The notes: generated by a model not told the origin, from the sequence alone. Positions 27,574 through 36,958 are shown, counted from the stretch's first letter. The stretch: 64,000 nt of DNA from Paraburkholderia sp. PREW-6R (GCF_039621805.1 NZ_CP155075.1:62001-126000), one strand, 5' to 3'. Numbers and translations: made by a program.

Positions 27574-29064
27574 CTAGCGGGCAGTAGACGCCAGTGGAAG
27601 CTTTACCGTAAAGGTGGCCCCGCAGCCGGGACCATCGCTGGCAACGTCGATTGACCCGCCGTGCAGACTGATGATGTGTCGCGCCAGCCAGAGTCCCAGC
27701 CCCAGCCCCCCGACGCGACCACTGGCATGCGGCGCGATCTGCTGGAAACGGTCGAAAATCAGTGACACCGCCTCGGGTGCAATGCCGCGCCCCGTGTCAC
27801 GCACGGTCATCACCGCGAAATCCCGAGTGGCTTTGACTGATACTTCCACCTCGCCAGCGTCCGTGAATTTCACGGCATTGGCCAGCAGATTCCATATCAC
27901 CTGCCTGATCCGGCTTTCGTCCGCGAGGACGAGACAAGGCGAGATGTCGGCGGCGTGCAACTGCAAACCCTTATGCTGCGCGAGCTTGCGGACGTCCTCG
28001 GCGACGAACGCAGCAAGCGCACCAAGGTCCACGGGCTGTAGATTGACCGACAGTTTGCCAGTGGCAATTGCGCCGCTATCGAGCAGATCGTCAACCATGT
28101 GCGACAGCTGCCGGCCGTTTCGACGGATGGCCTCGCCGGCCCGGGCGACGTTCGACGGCTCCATCGCGAGCTGAAGCAGTTCTGCCCAAGAAACGATGGC
28201 GTTCAAAGGCGACCGAAGCTCGTGGCTCACCGCGGCGATGAAATGGTCCATCGTGCGTGCCAGCGCGTCGCTGTGCTCCCGCGCTGAGCGTTCCGCATTG
28301 GCCAGCGCGTCGAGTTCAAACTCGTGCTGCTTGCGCGAGGTCAGATCCAGGGTGAATCCGGTAGCGGATCGCATCGTATTGTCATCATTGAACCAGCAGA
28401 TGCCGCGAATCAGAACCCAATGACAGCCATCGGGCGACATTCGCTCGAACTCGAAAGTCTGACCGTCCCTGGCCGCGTCCGGATTTGCTCCGATCTGACG
28501 CGGCAGGTCGCCCAGCAGCCATTCTCTGGAAATGTCCGCAGACCGTGCTGCGCCGCAGTGATTCAGACATGGCTCGTTACACCGGATGCGGCCTGATGCG
28601 ACTTCCAGCTCCCAGACGCCGAGGCCTGCAAGCGCGAGCATCTCGCCAAGCCCTTCGGCTATGGTGTCGCCGGGTTGCTTCGCGACGGCCACGTTACGTG
28701 CCGACACGTCGTCGTAGCGCAACGCAATGAGCGCCGGTGCACGCGCAGTGGCGGGGATGGATGACGCAATGACCTGCCAGCAACGCTGCTGCCGGGAGGC
28801 GCAGCCGTGTGAAGACGCTTCGGTGGAGAGGCGGATTACATTCGAAAGACAGCTCTGTCGGGCACGCAAGCCGCTCGAGACAGAGCGGATCAGTTCGTGA
28901 TGCAGCGGATCCAGTTCCTGCAAGCGCGGCGCCGCGTCCGGATCATCGACGTTGGCGCCAAATTGCGAACGCCACGCGCGGTTCGCGGCCACCGGTGCAA
29001 GCTGACTGTCGAGCACGAGGTAAGGTTCGGCGAGGTGCTCGAAAAGGTCGATGTCTGTCATCAT
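27574..29064 (-). CDS. PAS-domain sensor histidine kinase (cytoplasmic)
   Basis: 496 aa, no membrane helix. Two sensor regions: a short PAS-like one (about 10-125) and a clear PAS/PAC (about 140-245: LAGLGVWELEVASGRI ... GATGFTLDLTSRKQ). HisKA has the phospho-acceptor His at 281 (AAVSHELRSPLNA); the ATPase domain carries NLLANAVKFTD, DTGRGIAPE and GGLGLGLWLAR. Two adjacent ATGs (29064, 29061) follow GGAAC; the earlier GTG at 29106 is less likely. It is the last of four genes after the KaiC-like ATPase and two receivers; the kinase probably feeds those receivers. Confidence 0.92.
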   Translation of the reverse strand: MMTDIDLFEHLAEPYLVLDSQLAPVAANRAWRSQFGANVDDPDAAPRLQELDPLHHELIRSVSSGLRARQSCLSNVIRLSTEASSHGCASRQQRCWQVIASSIPATARAPALIALRYDDVSARNVAVAKQPGDTIAEGLGEMLALAGLGVWELEVASGRIRCNEPCLNHCGAARSADISREWLLGDLPRQIGANPDAARDGQTFEFERMSPDGCHWVLIRGICWFNDDNTMRSATGFTLDLTSRKQHEFELDALANAERSAREHSDALARTMDHFIAAVSHELRSPLNAIVSWAELLQLAMEPSNVARAGEAIRRNGRQLSHMVDDLLDSGAIATGKLSVNLQPVDLGALAAFVAEDVRKLAQHKGLQLHAADISPCLVLADESRIRQVIWNLLANAVKFTDAGEVEVSVKATRDFAVMTVRDTGRGIAPEAVSLIFDRFQQIAPHASGRVGGLGLGLWLARHIISLHGGSIDVASDGPGCGATFTVKLPLASTAR

Positions 29065-29163
29065 CGACCGTTCCGCAGGATCGGTGCGCGCATCCCGGCT
29101 CGACACAGCCTCGTGATACGCCAGGCAAAAAGCGGATTGTCCGGTAGGAGAGGCATATCCCTG

Positions 29164-29520
29164 TCAACCCCGGGTCAGGTTTTCAATGGTGGTGAGAAAA
29201 ACTTCCAGGCGAGCGGGTTTCCGGAGAAACGAATCCCATAACCGCTCGTTGACGGGTGTGCCGGCATACGCAGAGGTGTGTAACAGGATCGGAATGTCCG
29301 CCCATTCAGCGTTCTGCCGGATCGCCCGGCACAGATCCTCTCCATTCATACCGGGCATCATCAGATCGGTGATTACCAGGTCGGGCCGGTGGCGGTTCAA
29401 TTGTTCGAGCGCCTCGCGTCCATCGCGCGCCCGGTCGACGCTGTGGCCCACGTACTCGAGCGCGAAACTCCAGGCTTCGAGCAGTTCGGGTTCGTCGTCG
29501 ACAAGAAGGATGCGCGTCAT
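29164..29520 (-). CDS. Stand-alone response-regulator receiver (second in KaiC-like operon)
   Basis: 118 aa. VDDE acidic site at residues 7-10, phospho-acceptor in LVITDLMMPGMNGED (Asp about 52), switch Thr/Ser in LLHTSAYAG (about 81) and Lys in LRKPARLE (about 101). No output domain. It is 99 bp upstream of the kinase gene and 102 bp downstream of the other receiver, same strand. Confidence 0.92.
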   Translation of the reverse strand: MTRILLVDDEPELLEAWSFALEYVGHSVDRARDGREALEQLNRHRPDLVITDLMMPGMNGEDLCRAIRQNAEWADIPILLHTSAYAGTPVNERLWDSFLRKPARLEVFLTTIENLTRG

Positions 29521-29622
29521 GGAGCGCTCGAAGCCGATGCGTTAGAGATGCCGGGCCCCCTGCAAGGTCCGCTGAGCCGGCCAGTCGCGCTTGACGCGGG
29601 GCTCATCGTGAGCGCGCCCGGC

Positions 29623-29988
29623 TCAACGGGTTGCGCCGGTATTCTCGTTGACGAGGCTGACAAGTCGGGCTGGTGCATAGGGCTTCCGGAGTATCGCCGC
29701 GAACAGATGCTGTTCGTGCTGCGCCACGGGATCAGAAACCGAACTGCACAGAATGATCGGCAACTGGTTGAACTCCGGGCTTTCCCGCAACAGTCGAGCA
29801 AGCTCCAGGCCCGGCATGACCGGCATCATGAGGTCGGTGATGACGAGCGCGGGGCGCGTGCGGCCAATGATCTCGAACGCCTGCCTGCCGTTGTTGGCGA
29901 CATGGACGGTGTGTCCCTCGCCTTCCAGCAGAAACGTCAGGAAATCCGTGACGAGCGACTCGTCATCGACAACTACGAGGGTAGCCAT
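29623..29988 (-). CDS. Stand-alone response-regulator receiver (first in KaiC-like operon)
   Basis: 121 aa. VDDES acidic site at 7-11, phospho-acceptor Asp in ALVITDLMMPVMPG (about 52), Ser in LCSSVSD (about 82), Lys in LRKPYAP (about 102). It lacks an output domain and starts only 15 bp after the stop of the KaiC-like gene, so the two are translated from one message. The two receivers share the TDLMMP core and look like a tandem pair. Confidence 0.92.
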   Translation of the reverse strand: MATLVVVDDESLVTDFLTFLLEGEGHTVHVANNGRQAFEIIGRTRPALVITDLMMPVMPGLELARLLRESPEFNQLPIILCSSVSDPVAQHEQHLFAAILRKPYAPARLVSLVNENTGATR

Positions 29989-30003
29989 GCGCCCGGCCCG
30001 CGC

Positions 30004-31452
30004 CTACTCGCCGTCCGCTTTGCGCCCGGGCACCGAGCTGGTGGCCGCGCCTGGCATCGTGCCAGTCACATGCAAGCCGGCGCCGACACCTGCGATGGCG
30101 ACTTCCGCCACCGTCGTATCGAACTCGCTGTCCCGAACCTTCAGGACCGAGAGCGTGCGACGCAGGACGCCACCCATCATTGCGTGCTGCATGCCGACGA
30201 CGTTATCGATCTGGCTCAGGATCTCGGGCGATGGATTGGTGAGCCAGGGTCCCGACAGCTCCTTGACTTCCCACGTGCAAACGGTCGTCACGCCCATGCT
30301 GCGCAGCTCATTGGTGAGCGCGGCAAAAAATTCGACCATGCGATGAGGCTCGACGGTCGCGCGCTCGAAACCGGCCAGCCCATCAATGAATAAGCGGTCG
30401 GCCCGGGTTTCGCGGACGGCGTCCAGCAGGTCGTAGGCGAGTTTGTCCAGCAGATTTTCAGTGAGCGGGCGCCACATGATCTGCAGTGCGCTGGAATCGA
30501 CCAGTGCTGCGAGGTCGATACCGAGCGCGGCTGCTTTGGCGATCAGACGCTCAGGTGTTTCGTAAAAGCCGAAATGAACGGCGGGGCGCTCGGGCGTCGC
30601 GAGCCGCAGGAATCCGATTCCAAAGGTCGTCTTGCCGCTGCCAGCCGGTCCGACTACTGCCGTGACGGAGCTTCCGGGTACGCCGCCGTTCAGGCGCGCG
30701 TCGAGTCCGTCAGTGCCTGTTTCGAGCCGTCCTGTGCTGGGCCGATCGAGCCCGGAGGGCATCGCACGTGACGCTTCCAGCCGGGGGTACACGGCGATAC
30801 CGCGACTGCTGATTTCGTAGAGGTGCATGCCACCCAGGGAACCGCTGCCGCGCGACTTCGCAACGCGTATGCGGCGCACCGTTCGCGGCGCAACGAGGCT
30901 TTCCTCGAGCTGCAGGACCCCGTCGACCATCGTGTGCTCCGGACTGGATTCGTCGATGCGTGCGCTCGTCAGAAAGAGAACTGTGCAGCCCGTGAACGCG
31001 GCATGTCCCTGCAGTTCCGCTACAAAGGTCTTGACGTCGAGATTGGTCTGGCCGATTTCGCGCGCGTTCAGGAGCCCGTCCAGCACGAGCATGCTGGCGT
31101 TCAGCCGGGCAAGCTCGCCGCGCAACATCGCGACAAGGGCGGGGAGGCCGTCGTCACGTAACGTACGAAACAGGCTGAGGTAAGTCAGCTCCTTGCCGAT
31201 TCGCGTTGCGTCGAAGAAGTCGAGAGTGGAAAGCGACTGGAACAATCGGTCATGGGATTCCGCCAGCAGCGTGACGTAAAGAACCTTGCGACCTTCTCTG
31301 GCCTGAGCGAAGGCGATCTGGTTGGCGAGAATCGTCTTGCCTGCTCCAGGGCGTCCCTGGAATATGTACGACGATCCCGAGACCAGCCCGCCGCCGCAGA
31401 TTTCGTCGAGTCCGGGAACATCGCTCGATAGCCGCGAAAGCGTCTTGTCCAT
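30004..31452 (-). CDS. KaiC-like double RecA-domain ATPase
   Basis: 482 aa with two KaiC/RadA-type ATPase domains. Domain 1 (about 1-230): P-loop GRPGAGKT at 33-40, Walker B MLVLDGLLN near 120. Domain 2 (about 240-460): P-loop GPAGSGKTT at 267-275, Walker B RLFIDGLAGF near 347. By eye alignment to cyanobacterial KaiC the Glu pair after each P-loop strand is reduced to one Glu (LLAESHD; FYETPE), and the site of autophosphorylation (Ser431-Thr432 in KaiC) reads Leu-Ser. So an ATPase fold is clear, but clock-type phosphorylation is doubtful. First gene of an operon with two receivers and a PAS kinase; no KaiA or KaiB is near. Confidence 0.93.
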   Translation of the reverse strand: MDKTLSRLSSDVPGLDEICGGGLVSGSSYIFQGRPGAGKTILANQIAFAQAREGRKVLYVTLLAESHDRLFQSLSTLDFFDATRIGKELTYLSLFRTLRDDGLPALVAMLRGELARLNASMLVLDGLLNAREIGQTNLDVKTFVAELQGHAAFTGCTVLFLTSARIDESSPEHTMVDGVLQLEESLVAPRTVRRIRVAKSRGSGSLGGMHLYEISSRGIAVYPRLEASRAMPSGLDRPSTGRLETGTDGLDARLNGGVPGSSVTAVVGPAGSGKTTFGIGFLRLATPERPAVHFGFYETPERLIAKAAALGIDLAALVDSSALQIMWRPLTENLLDKLAYDLLDAVRETRADRLFIDGLAGFERATVEPHRMVEFFAALTNELRSMGVTTVCTWEVKELSGPWLTNPSPEILSQIDNVVGMQHAMMGGVLRRTLSVLKVRDSEFDTTVAEVAIAGVGAGLHVTGTMPGAATSSVPGRKADGE

Positions 31453-31722
31453 TGCCTGAATCCGTGAGTAGGAAGGTGTACACCGACCGGCCCTCCACGC
31501 GTGCCGACCGTGAGCGATCAGGGTTTGTCGTGTGCTGGCCGTATCCCGAATTTGAAGTCTACCCGAAACCCTCGCGTGTAAAACGTCGTCTGTCGGCCAA
31601 ATGGCCGCTGACGCTTACCAGGCCTGCGGCGCCATGGCTGCGCATGGGCGGGCAGCCGGTCGGCGCGCTCCACACGGATCTCGATACAATCCGGTGTCGA
31701 TACCGTTTTCATTTGCGCCAAC

Positions 31723-33648
31723 ATGATTCCATCCGTCGGAACAAAAACCGCCCTGTCGGACGCCCAGCGTTTTGAACTGCTCGTGACCAGTGTCCGGGAC
31801 TACGCCATCTATATGCTTGACCCCGACGGCTACATTGCGAGCTGGAATACAGGTGCGCAGCGTTTCAAAGGTTATGTGGCTGCCGAAATAATAGGCAAGC
31901 ATTTTTCGATGTTCTATACGGAGGAAGACCGTCAAGCGGGCGTTCCTCAGAGGGCGTTGCGCACCGCCGAGGAACACGGAAAGTTCGAAGCGGAAGGGTG
32001 GCGGGTCAGGAAGGACGGAACGCGCTTCTGGGCAAGCGTCGTGATCGATCCCATCCGCAACGAAGCAGGCGAGTTGCTCGGATTTGCAAAAATCACACGG
32101 GACATTACCGAGCGAATGCTGGCTAACGAGGCGCTGCGTAAAAGCGAGGAGCAGTTCCGCATCCTCGTTCAGGGCGTCACCGATTACGCCATCTATATGC
32201 TGGCGCCGACGGGCGAGATCGTGAGCTGGAATGCCGGCGCGGCGCGCATCAAGGGATATGACCAGTCCGAAATTATCGGCAAACACTTCTCGTGCTTCTA
32301 TACGGCCGAGGACAGTGCGAGCGGGGCACCGGCCACCATGCTGGCCACCGCGGCAGCGGAGGGGCGCGTCGAACGCGAAGGCTGGCGGGTCCGCAAGGAC
32401 GGCACGCGCTTCTGGGCCCATGTCGTGGTGGATGCAATACGTGGCGAGGACGGCTCGCTGATCGGGTTCGCCAAAGTCACGCGCGACATGACCGAAAGGA
32501 AGGAGGCGGTCGCGGCGATCGAGCGCGCGAATCTGGCGCTTTTCCAGTCACAGAAGATGGAGGCGATCGGGCAATTGACGGGCGGCATCGCGCACGATTT
32601 CAACAATCTGCTGGCCGTGGTCTCCAACGGCCTCCAGGTGCTCGCCACGCAGTCACGGACCCACCTCGACGCGAAGATGATCCAGACCATGCAGCGGGCA
32701 GTGGACCGTGGGGCCTCCCTGACGCAGCAATTGCTTTCGTTTGCGCGTCAGCAACCCCTCAAGGCAGAGCGCCACGACCTGAACGCGCTGATTCGCGATT
32801 TCGAACCCATGCTGCGGCGCGCCGGCCGCGAAGGTGTATCGATCGATATCAGATCGGCGGCCGGCCCGGCGTTGACCTGGGTCGACGCTCCCCGCTTCGA
32901 GGCCGCCCTCCTGAATCTGGTCGTCAACGCAAGGGATGCACTGCCTGACGGCGGCCGTATTGGCGTCAGCACGCAGACTGTCGAATTGCGAGCCGGCGCC
33001 GTGGGCGGCCTGCCGAAGGGCTCGTATGTTCGTGTGTCGGTAGCGGACAATGGCGTGGGGATGCCGGCGGAAGTGGTGTCGCGGGCCGTCGAACCGTTTT
33101 TCACGACGAAGGAACCCGGCAAGGGCACCGGACTCGGGCTGAGCCAGGTCTATGGATTCATCACGCAGTCCGGTGGCGAAGTAGTGATTACGAGCGCGCC
33201 GAACGAAGGCACGACGGTCGACCTCTATCTGCCCGAGGCTACGGGCGAAGTGCAGCAGACCGCCGTGCGCTCGACGCAGCTTTCGGTTGAGACGGTGCTG
33301 CTGGTGGAGGACGAAGCGGATGTACTCACCGGGGCGGCTGAACTGTTCCGCAGTATCGGCTACGAGGTCGTGACCGCCACCAACGCGGCGGAGGCCACCA
33401 TTGTTCTCGGCACCCGTACGGACATCAACATTGTTTTCAGCGATGTCGTGATGCCACAAGGGAAGAGCGGGATCGAGCTCGCGCGCTTCGTGAAGTCCAC
33501 CTACCCGGATATCAAGGTCGTGCTGACGTCTGCTTATCCACTGGCGACGCTGCGTCGCGAACACGGCGAGATCGGTGAGTTCGTGTTCGTGCATAAGCCA
33601 TATCGCCTTTCCGATGTAGCACGCGCTTTGCGGGCGACTGCTGTTTGA
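31723..33648 (+). CDS. Hybrid histidine kinase, PAS-PAS-HisKA-HATPase-REC
   Basis: 641 aa, soluble. Two near-identical PAS/PAC domains (about 15-135 and 143-262) both contain VRDYAIYML / VTDYAIYML, SWN.GA.R.KGY and GKHFS.FYT.ED, a type common in Burkholderia kinases. HisKA has His near 291 in GGIAHDFNNLLAV; the ATPase domain shows NLVVNARDAL, DNGVGMP and GKGTGLGLSQVYG. The C-terminal receiver (about 525-640) has the acceptor Asp in FSDVVMPQG and Lys in HKPYRLS. There is no membrane part and no output. Divergent from the KaiC-like operon across 270 bp. Confidence 0.94.
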   Translation: MIPSVGTKTALSDAQRFELLVTSVRDYAIYMLDPDGYIASWNTGAQRFKGYVAAEIIGKHFSMFYTEEDRQAGVPQRALRTAEEHGKFEAEGWRVRKDGTRFWASVVIDPIRNEAGELLGFAKITRDITERMLANEALRKSEEQFRILVQGVTDYAIYMLAPTGEIVSWNAGAARIKGYDQSEIIGKHFSCFYTAEDSASGAPATMLATAAAEGRVEREGWRVRKDGTRFWAHVVVDAIRGEDGSLIGFAKVTRDMTERKEAVAAIERANLALFQSQKMEAIGQLTGGIAHDFNNLLAVVSNGLQVLATQSRTHLDAKMIQTMQRAVDRGASLTQQLLSFARQQPLKAERHDLNALIRDFEPMLRRAGREGVSIDIRSAAGPALTWVDAPRFEAALLNLVVNARDALPDGGRIGVSTQTVELRAGAVGGLPKGSYVRVSVADNGVGMPAEVVSRAVEPFFTTKEPGKGTGLGLSQVYGFITQSGGEVVITSAPNEGTTVDLYLPEATGEVQQTAVRSTQLSVETVLLVEDEADVLTGAAELFRSIGYEVVTATNAAEATIVLGTRTDINIVFSDVVMPQGKSGIELARFVKSTYPDIKVVLTSAYPLATLRREHGEIGEFVFVHKPYRLSDVARALRATAV

Positions 33649-33963
33649 CCGTACCGGCTTTACATGGGCCTGCGGGGGATTTCCGGATGATACTTATCTC
33701 GCCATCACGCTCGTCGAAACGGTGACTCCCGTAGCCTCGTGCTCAGAGCTGGCGACCTGCTTCAGCCGCACTGTGCAGGGCCACGCACTGCGTTACTTGT
33801 AGGCAAAAAAAGCGTTCGAAAGAAGTGTAATCGCGCCGCAAGGTTCCATGCGATGCATGGCCTCGCTGCCCGCTCTTCTTCGCGCAACGCGTGGTCCTTC
33901 GCACAAACAGACGATAAAAAGGTCGCCAATATGACGGGATTGTGTCAATAACAGAAAAAATTC
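33649..33963. other. Gene-free stretch
   Basis: 315 bp between the hybrid kinase and the PAP2 gene. No supported open frame. The AT-rich end (33900-33960) probably carries the PAP2 promoter; no clear -35/-10 pair could be assigned. Confidence 0.45.
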
Positions 33964-34650
33964 ATGAACAGGTTCGATGCCGGTATAGAAACATTTTTCT
34001 CTCATGCAGCATGGGGGGGCCTGTTAGACCATATCGTCAAGGCGGTCGCGGACCTTTACACGTTCAAGGGGCTCGTTCTCATTCCGATCCTGTGGTGGAT
34101 CTGGTTCCAGCCCGGTGAGCGTTCGAACTGGCGTCGTGAGATAATTATCGCAACCATTGCAAGCGGTTGGCTGGCGCTTGCTTGCGGACGGCTGCTCGCC
34201 GAATGTTTGCCATTCCGGGTGCGTCCGATCTACGAACTCAGGCTGCATCTGCATTTCACTTCTGCATGGGACCCCACGCTCTCGAAATGGAGTTCGTTCC
34301 CCAGCGATCATGCCATGCTATGGATGGCCGTTGCCTTGGGCATCTTTTTCATCAGGCCTGGTATTGGCCTGCTGGCCATGCTTTATACCGCGGTCTTTAT
34401 CTGCCTCCCGCGTGCGTATCTCGGCTTTCACTATCCCACGGATCTCCTTGCCGGAGCCGCAATCGGCGTAGCCATTACCTATGTGATGACGAGGGATGCA
34501 GTAAGAAGGCTCTACGCGCCCAAAGTCTTGCGGTGGGTCGAGCACCGCCCGGGCTTGTCGGCGATGCTCGCATTTGTCGTCTGCTTGGAGCTTGTTACCC
34601 AGTTCGATGAACTGCGCAGCTTGGCGAGCTCCGTTTTGAAAGCTGTGTAG
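33964..34650 (+). CDS. PAP2-family membrane phosphatase
   Basis: 228 aa with about six membrane helices. Motif 2 SFPSDHA (about 112-118) and motif 3 PRAYLGFHYPTDLLAG (about 147-162) contain the expected catalytic His residues. Motif 1 is only partly kept: FRVRP (about 86-90) is present but the usual Lys seven residues before the Arg is Glu. The closest style is that of undecaprenyl-diphosphate/lipid phosphatases, acting on the periplasmic side of the inner membrane. It lies alone between signalling genes. Confidence 0.85.
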   Translation: MNRFDAGIETFFSHAAWGGLLDHIVKAVADLYTFKGLVLIPILWWIWFQPGERSNWRREIIIATIASGWLALACGRLLAECLPFRVRPIYELRLHLHFTSAWDPTLSKWSSFPSDHAMLWMAVALGIFFIRPGIGLLAMLYTAVFICLPRAYLGFHYPTDLLAGAAIGVAITYVMTRDAVRRLYAPKVLRWVEHRPGLSAMLAFVVCLELVTQFDELRSLASSVLKAV

Positions 34651-34971
34651 CGGCATCAAGCGCGTCGATAGATGCGACCGGGCAAACACCTATCCTTTTC
34701 GAAGGCGGTGCCGCTTCCGGGTGCGAGCGTCGGTCCGGTTGCATCGCGCAAGGCGCCAATGGCGACTTGTCGCTTCGCCGGTCTGAGTAAAAAATGACAC
34801 CTCTAAAACGTGTCAGGTGTGGGTCGGCGTTCATCAGGTGTACGTATCGACGAACGCGGCTCCGGATCGCCCGTGCGCGCAACGTAGCACCTCATTCTTA
34901 TGAAAACCTTAACTCCTACTTTTTGAATCTGTTTTCGTCCGACCACGCTGATGCGACCCGATAATAGATTG

Positions 34972-35033
34972 TCACGGTGGGCAGCCTCGCCGTGGTGTGT
35001 TTTTCAGCCGCCCCCCTGGGGCGGCTTTTTTTC
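34972..35033 (+). ncRNA. Candidate small regulatory RNA (~62 nt)
   Basis: GATAAT at 34960-34965 is a good -10, with only a weak -35. From about 34972 the RNA would form a 9-bp hairpin (34973-34981 with 34986-34994, two G-U pairs, loop CAGC), a single-stranded U-rich stretch (GTGTTTTTC) and then the terminator hairpin 35006-35026 with its U-tail. This hairpin/U-rich linker/terminator order is that of Hfq-dependent small RNAs. No gene ends close enough upstream (PAP2 stop at 34650) to make it a plain gene terminator. Confidence 0.45.
35006..35032 (+). terminator. Rho-independent terminator
   Basis: AGCCGCCCC pairs with GGGGCGGCT (9 bp, loop CCT) and runs into seven T's, reading rightwards. It does not have a T-run for the leftward kinase gene that ends at 35056. 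Confidence 0.85.
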
Positions 35034-35055
35034 TGCCGCCGCCGGTGCGTGGGGA

Positions 35056-36810
35056 TCAGGCAGACCGGCTCTGTGTATTGCCCGGACGACTGGCCGAAGC
35101 CACGTTGCGGATGGTCCGCTGCAAAAGTCCGATGTCGATCGGCTTGACGAAAACAGCGTCGAAACCGCTGCGCATTGCGCGCCCGCTCACTTCCGGGCCG
35201 CTGTAGCCGCTGAGCGCGACCAGATAGGGACGCTTGTCGCCGAGCATGTCCGTGGCGCGCGTCGCCACCTCGAAGCCATCGATACCGGGCAAACCAATGT
35301 CGACGATGGCCACCGTCGGCGTCTGGGCGACCATCGAATCGAGCCCGCTCGTGCCGTCGGAAGCGGTGGCGACCGCGTACCCCAACGTTTCCAGCATCGC
35401 CGCAGTCGCCGCTCGCACGTCCTCGTTGTCCTCCACCAGCAGGATCGAGACGTCCCGATCGGGTAACGCAGAAGGAAGACCGCTGACCGGCGCGGGCAGT
35501 CCCGCCCGCTCGCTCGAGAGCGGCAGATCGACAATGAACCGGCTGCCTTTTCCCACCCCTTCGGATAGCGCGACCAGCGTGCCGCCGTGCAGTTCGACCA
35601 GGCGGCGCGCGAGGTTCAGTCCAATGCCCAATCCGCCTTCGGAGCGGTCGAGCTTGGTGTTCACCTGCGCGAACAGGTCGAAGATCGAATCGATGGAGTC
35701 CGCAGGGATGCCACGCCCGTTGTCCTCGACGGTAAGGCTCGCCCTGCTTTGGTCGCCCGCCGTGCAGGCGGACAGACTCATGCGGATCTTTCCGCCCCGA
35801 TCCGTAAACTTGACGGCGTTCGAGAGCAGATTCGCGACAACCTGCTGCAAGCGCGTAGCGTCGCCGTTCATGGCGTAGTTGCCGGGCGCAAGGTCGATGA
35901 CGAGCGAATGTCCCTTCGTCTCGAACTCCTTGCGCACCGAGTAAGCGGCGGTCTCGATGACCATACGCAGGTCGACCGGTTCGCAATGTAACTGGATCGC
36001 GCCGCGCGAAACCCGCGACGCATCGAGCAGATCGTCGACCAGCCGGGTCAGCGCCCCGATCTGGCGGTTAATCAGCGAGCCGATCTCCTGCGGCACGCCT
36101 TCTGCAGCGTTGCTCATTTCGATGCACTGGAACGCCGATGCCAGTCCCGCCAGCGGATTGCGCAGTTCGTGACCTAGCATCGCGAGGAACTCGTCCTTCC
36201 TGACGCTTTCGTCCTTGAGCCGGTCGGCGAGCGCGCATGCTTCCTCGCTCAGCCTGCGCAATTCCTGATTGGTATTCGACAGCTGCATGCTCCGACGAAT
36301 CAATTCGGACTCGCTCTCGACGTGCCTCGAAGGACTTCCATCGCCTTCACCCGGCTGTACCGACGTGCGCCGCCACCCTTGCGCGACCAGCTCAGTGACG
36401 TTTTCGACCCGATGGATGATGTAAGCCACCGAACCGTCCGGGCCCGGCAGCGGGATGTTGATGGGACTCCAGTACCGCACGATGAATGCGCCTTCACCGC
36501 CCGATCGGTCGGGCACATCGTAGCGCTGCAACGCCATGGCGTCCGTGCAGCGCAGGCAGACAACACGTGCCAGCGATTCGCCGAGCGACCGGGTCGCCCT
36601 CGACTTGCCGTCGGCGGGATTGTCGGGAAAGGCATCGAAAACCGGGCGGCCGATCAGATCCGGACGATCGCTAATGGTTTCGCGCAAGTAAGCCTCATTG
36701 GCGTCGAGGATGGTGTACCCGTCGTCGACCGCCAGAAGCAGGCAAGGGCTGGGAATCAGCCGGAAGACGATTCGATATGCGTCGACTGGCAGATCGCGGT
36801 TGATGTCCAT
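35056..36810 (-). CDS. Hybrid histidine kinase, PAS-HisKA-HATPase-REC
   Basis: 584 aa. The ATG at 36810 has AGGAGGAGG upstream. A PAS domain (about 8-145: RIVFRLIPSPCLLLAVDDGYTILDANEAYL) carries sensing, then a coiled linker (about 165-215). HisKA has His near 219 in AMLGHELRNPLAGL; the ATPase domain shows NLLSNAVKFTD, DNGRGIP and EGGLGIGLNLAR. The C-terminal receiver (about 450-570) has the acceptor Asp in AIVDIGLPGIDG and Lys in FVKPIDIG. No membrane segment. Divergent from the MEDS-domain hybrid kinase across 148 bp. Confidence 0.94.
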   Translation of the reverse strand: MDINRDLPVDAYRIVFRLIPSPCLLLAVDDGYTILDANEAYLRETISDRPDLIGRPVFDAFPDNPADGKSRATRSLGESLARVVCLRCTDAMALQRYDVPDRSGGEGAFIVRYWSPINIPLPGPDGSVAYIIHRVENVTELVAQGWRRTSVQPGEGDGSPSRHVESESELIRRSMQLSNTNQELRRLSEEACALADRLKDESVRKDEFLAMLGHELRNPLAGLASAFQCIEMSNAAEGVPQEIGSLINRQIGALTRLVDDLLDASRVSRGAIQLHCEPVDLRMVIETAAYSVRKEFETKGHSLVIDLAPGNYAMNGDATRLQQVVANLLSNAVKFTDRGGKIRMSLSACTAGDQSRASLTVEDNGRGIPADSIDSIFDLFAQVNTKLDRSEGGLGIGLNLARRLVELHGGTLVALSEGVGKGSRFIVDLPLSSERAGLPAPVSGLPSALPDRDVSILLVEDNEDVRAATAAMLETLGYAVATASDGTSGLDSMVAQTPTVAIVDIGLPGIDGFEVATRATDMLGDKRPYLVALSGYSGPEVSGRAMRSGFDAVFVKPIDIGLLQRTIRNVASASRPGNTQSRSA

Positions 36811-36958
36811 CTGTTGGCGTCCTCCTCCTTGCACGCTGGCATGCATTGCGCAACGCAACCATCGAGTTCCGATAGCATGCCCTGTGCCTCACCGGCGCCG
36901 GATGCATGCTGGCGCACTCGCGGTCGCTGGTACTATGCTGATTGGGAAGGTATAAGAA

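Larger units (their letters stand above)
34651..35055. other. Intergenic region with a candidate small RNA
   Basis: 405 bp between the convergent PAP2 and kinase genes. No protein gene is supported. The right part (34960-35033) contains a -10-like element, a strong hairpin, a T-rich linker and an intrinsic terminator on the + strand, listed separately. Confidence 0.5.

Noticed and set aside
34923..34951. TTGAAT at 34923 as -35 of the candidate small RNA
   Set aside because: Too far (32 bases) from the GATAAT -10 at 34960; the nearer hexamer is weak, so only the -10 is claimed.
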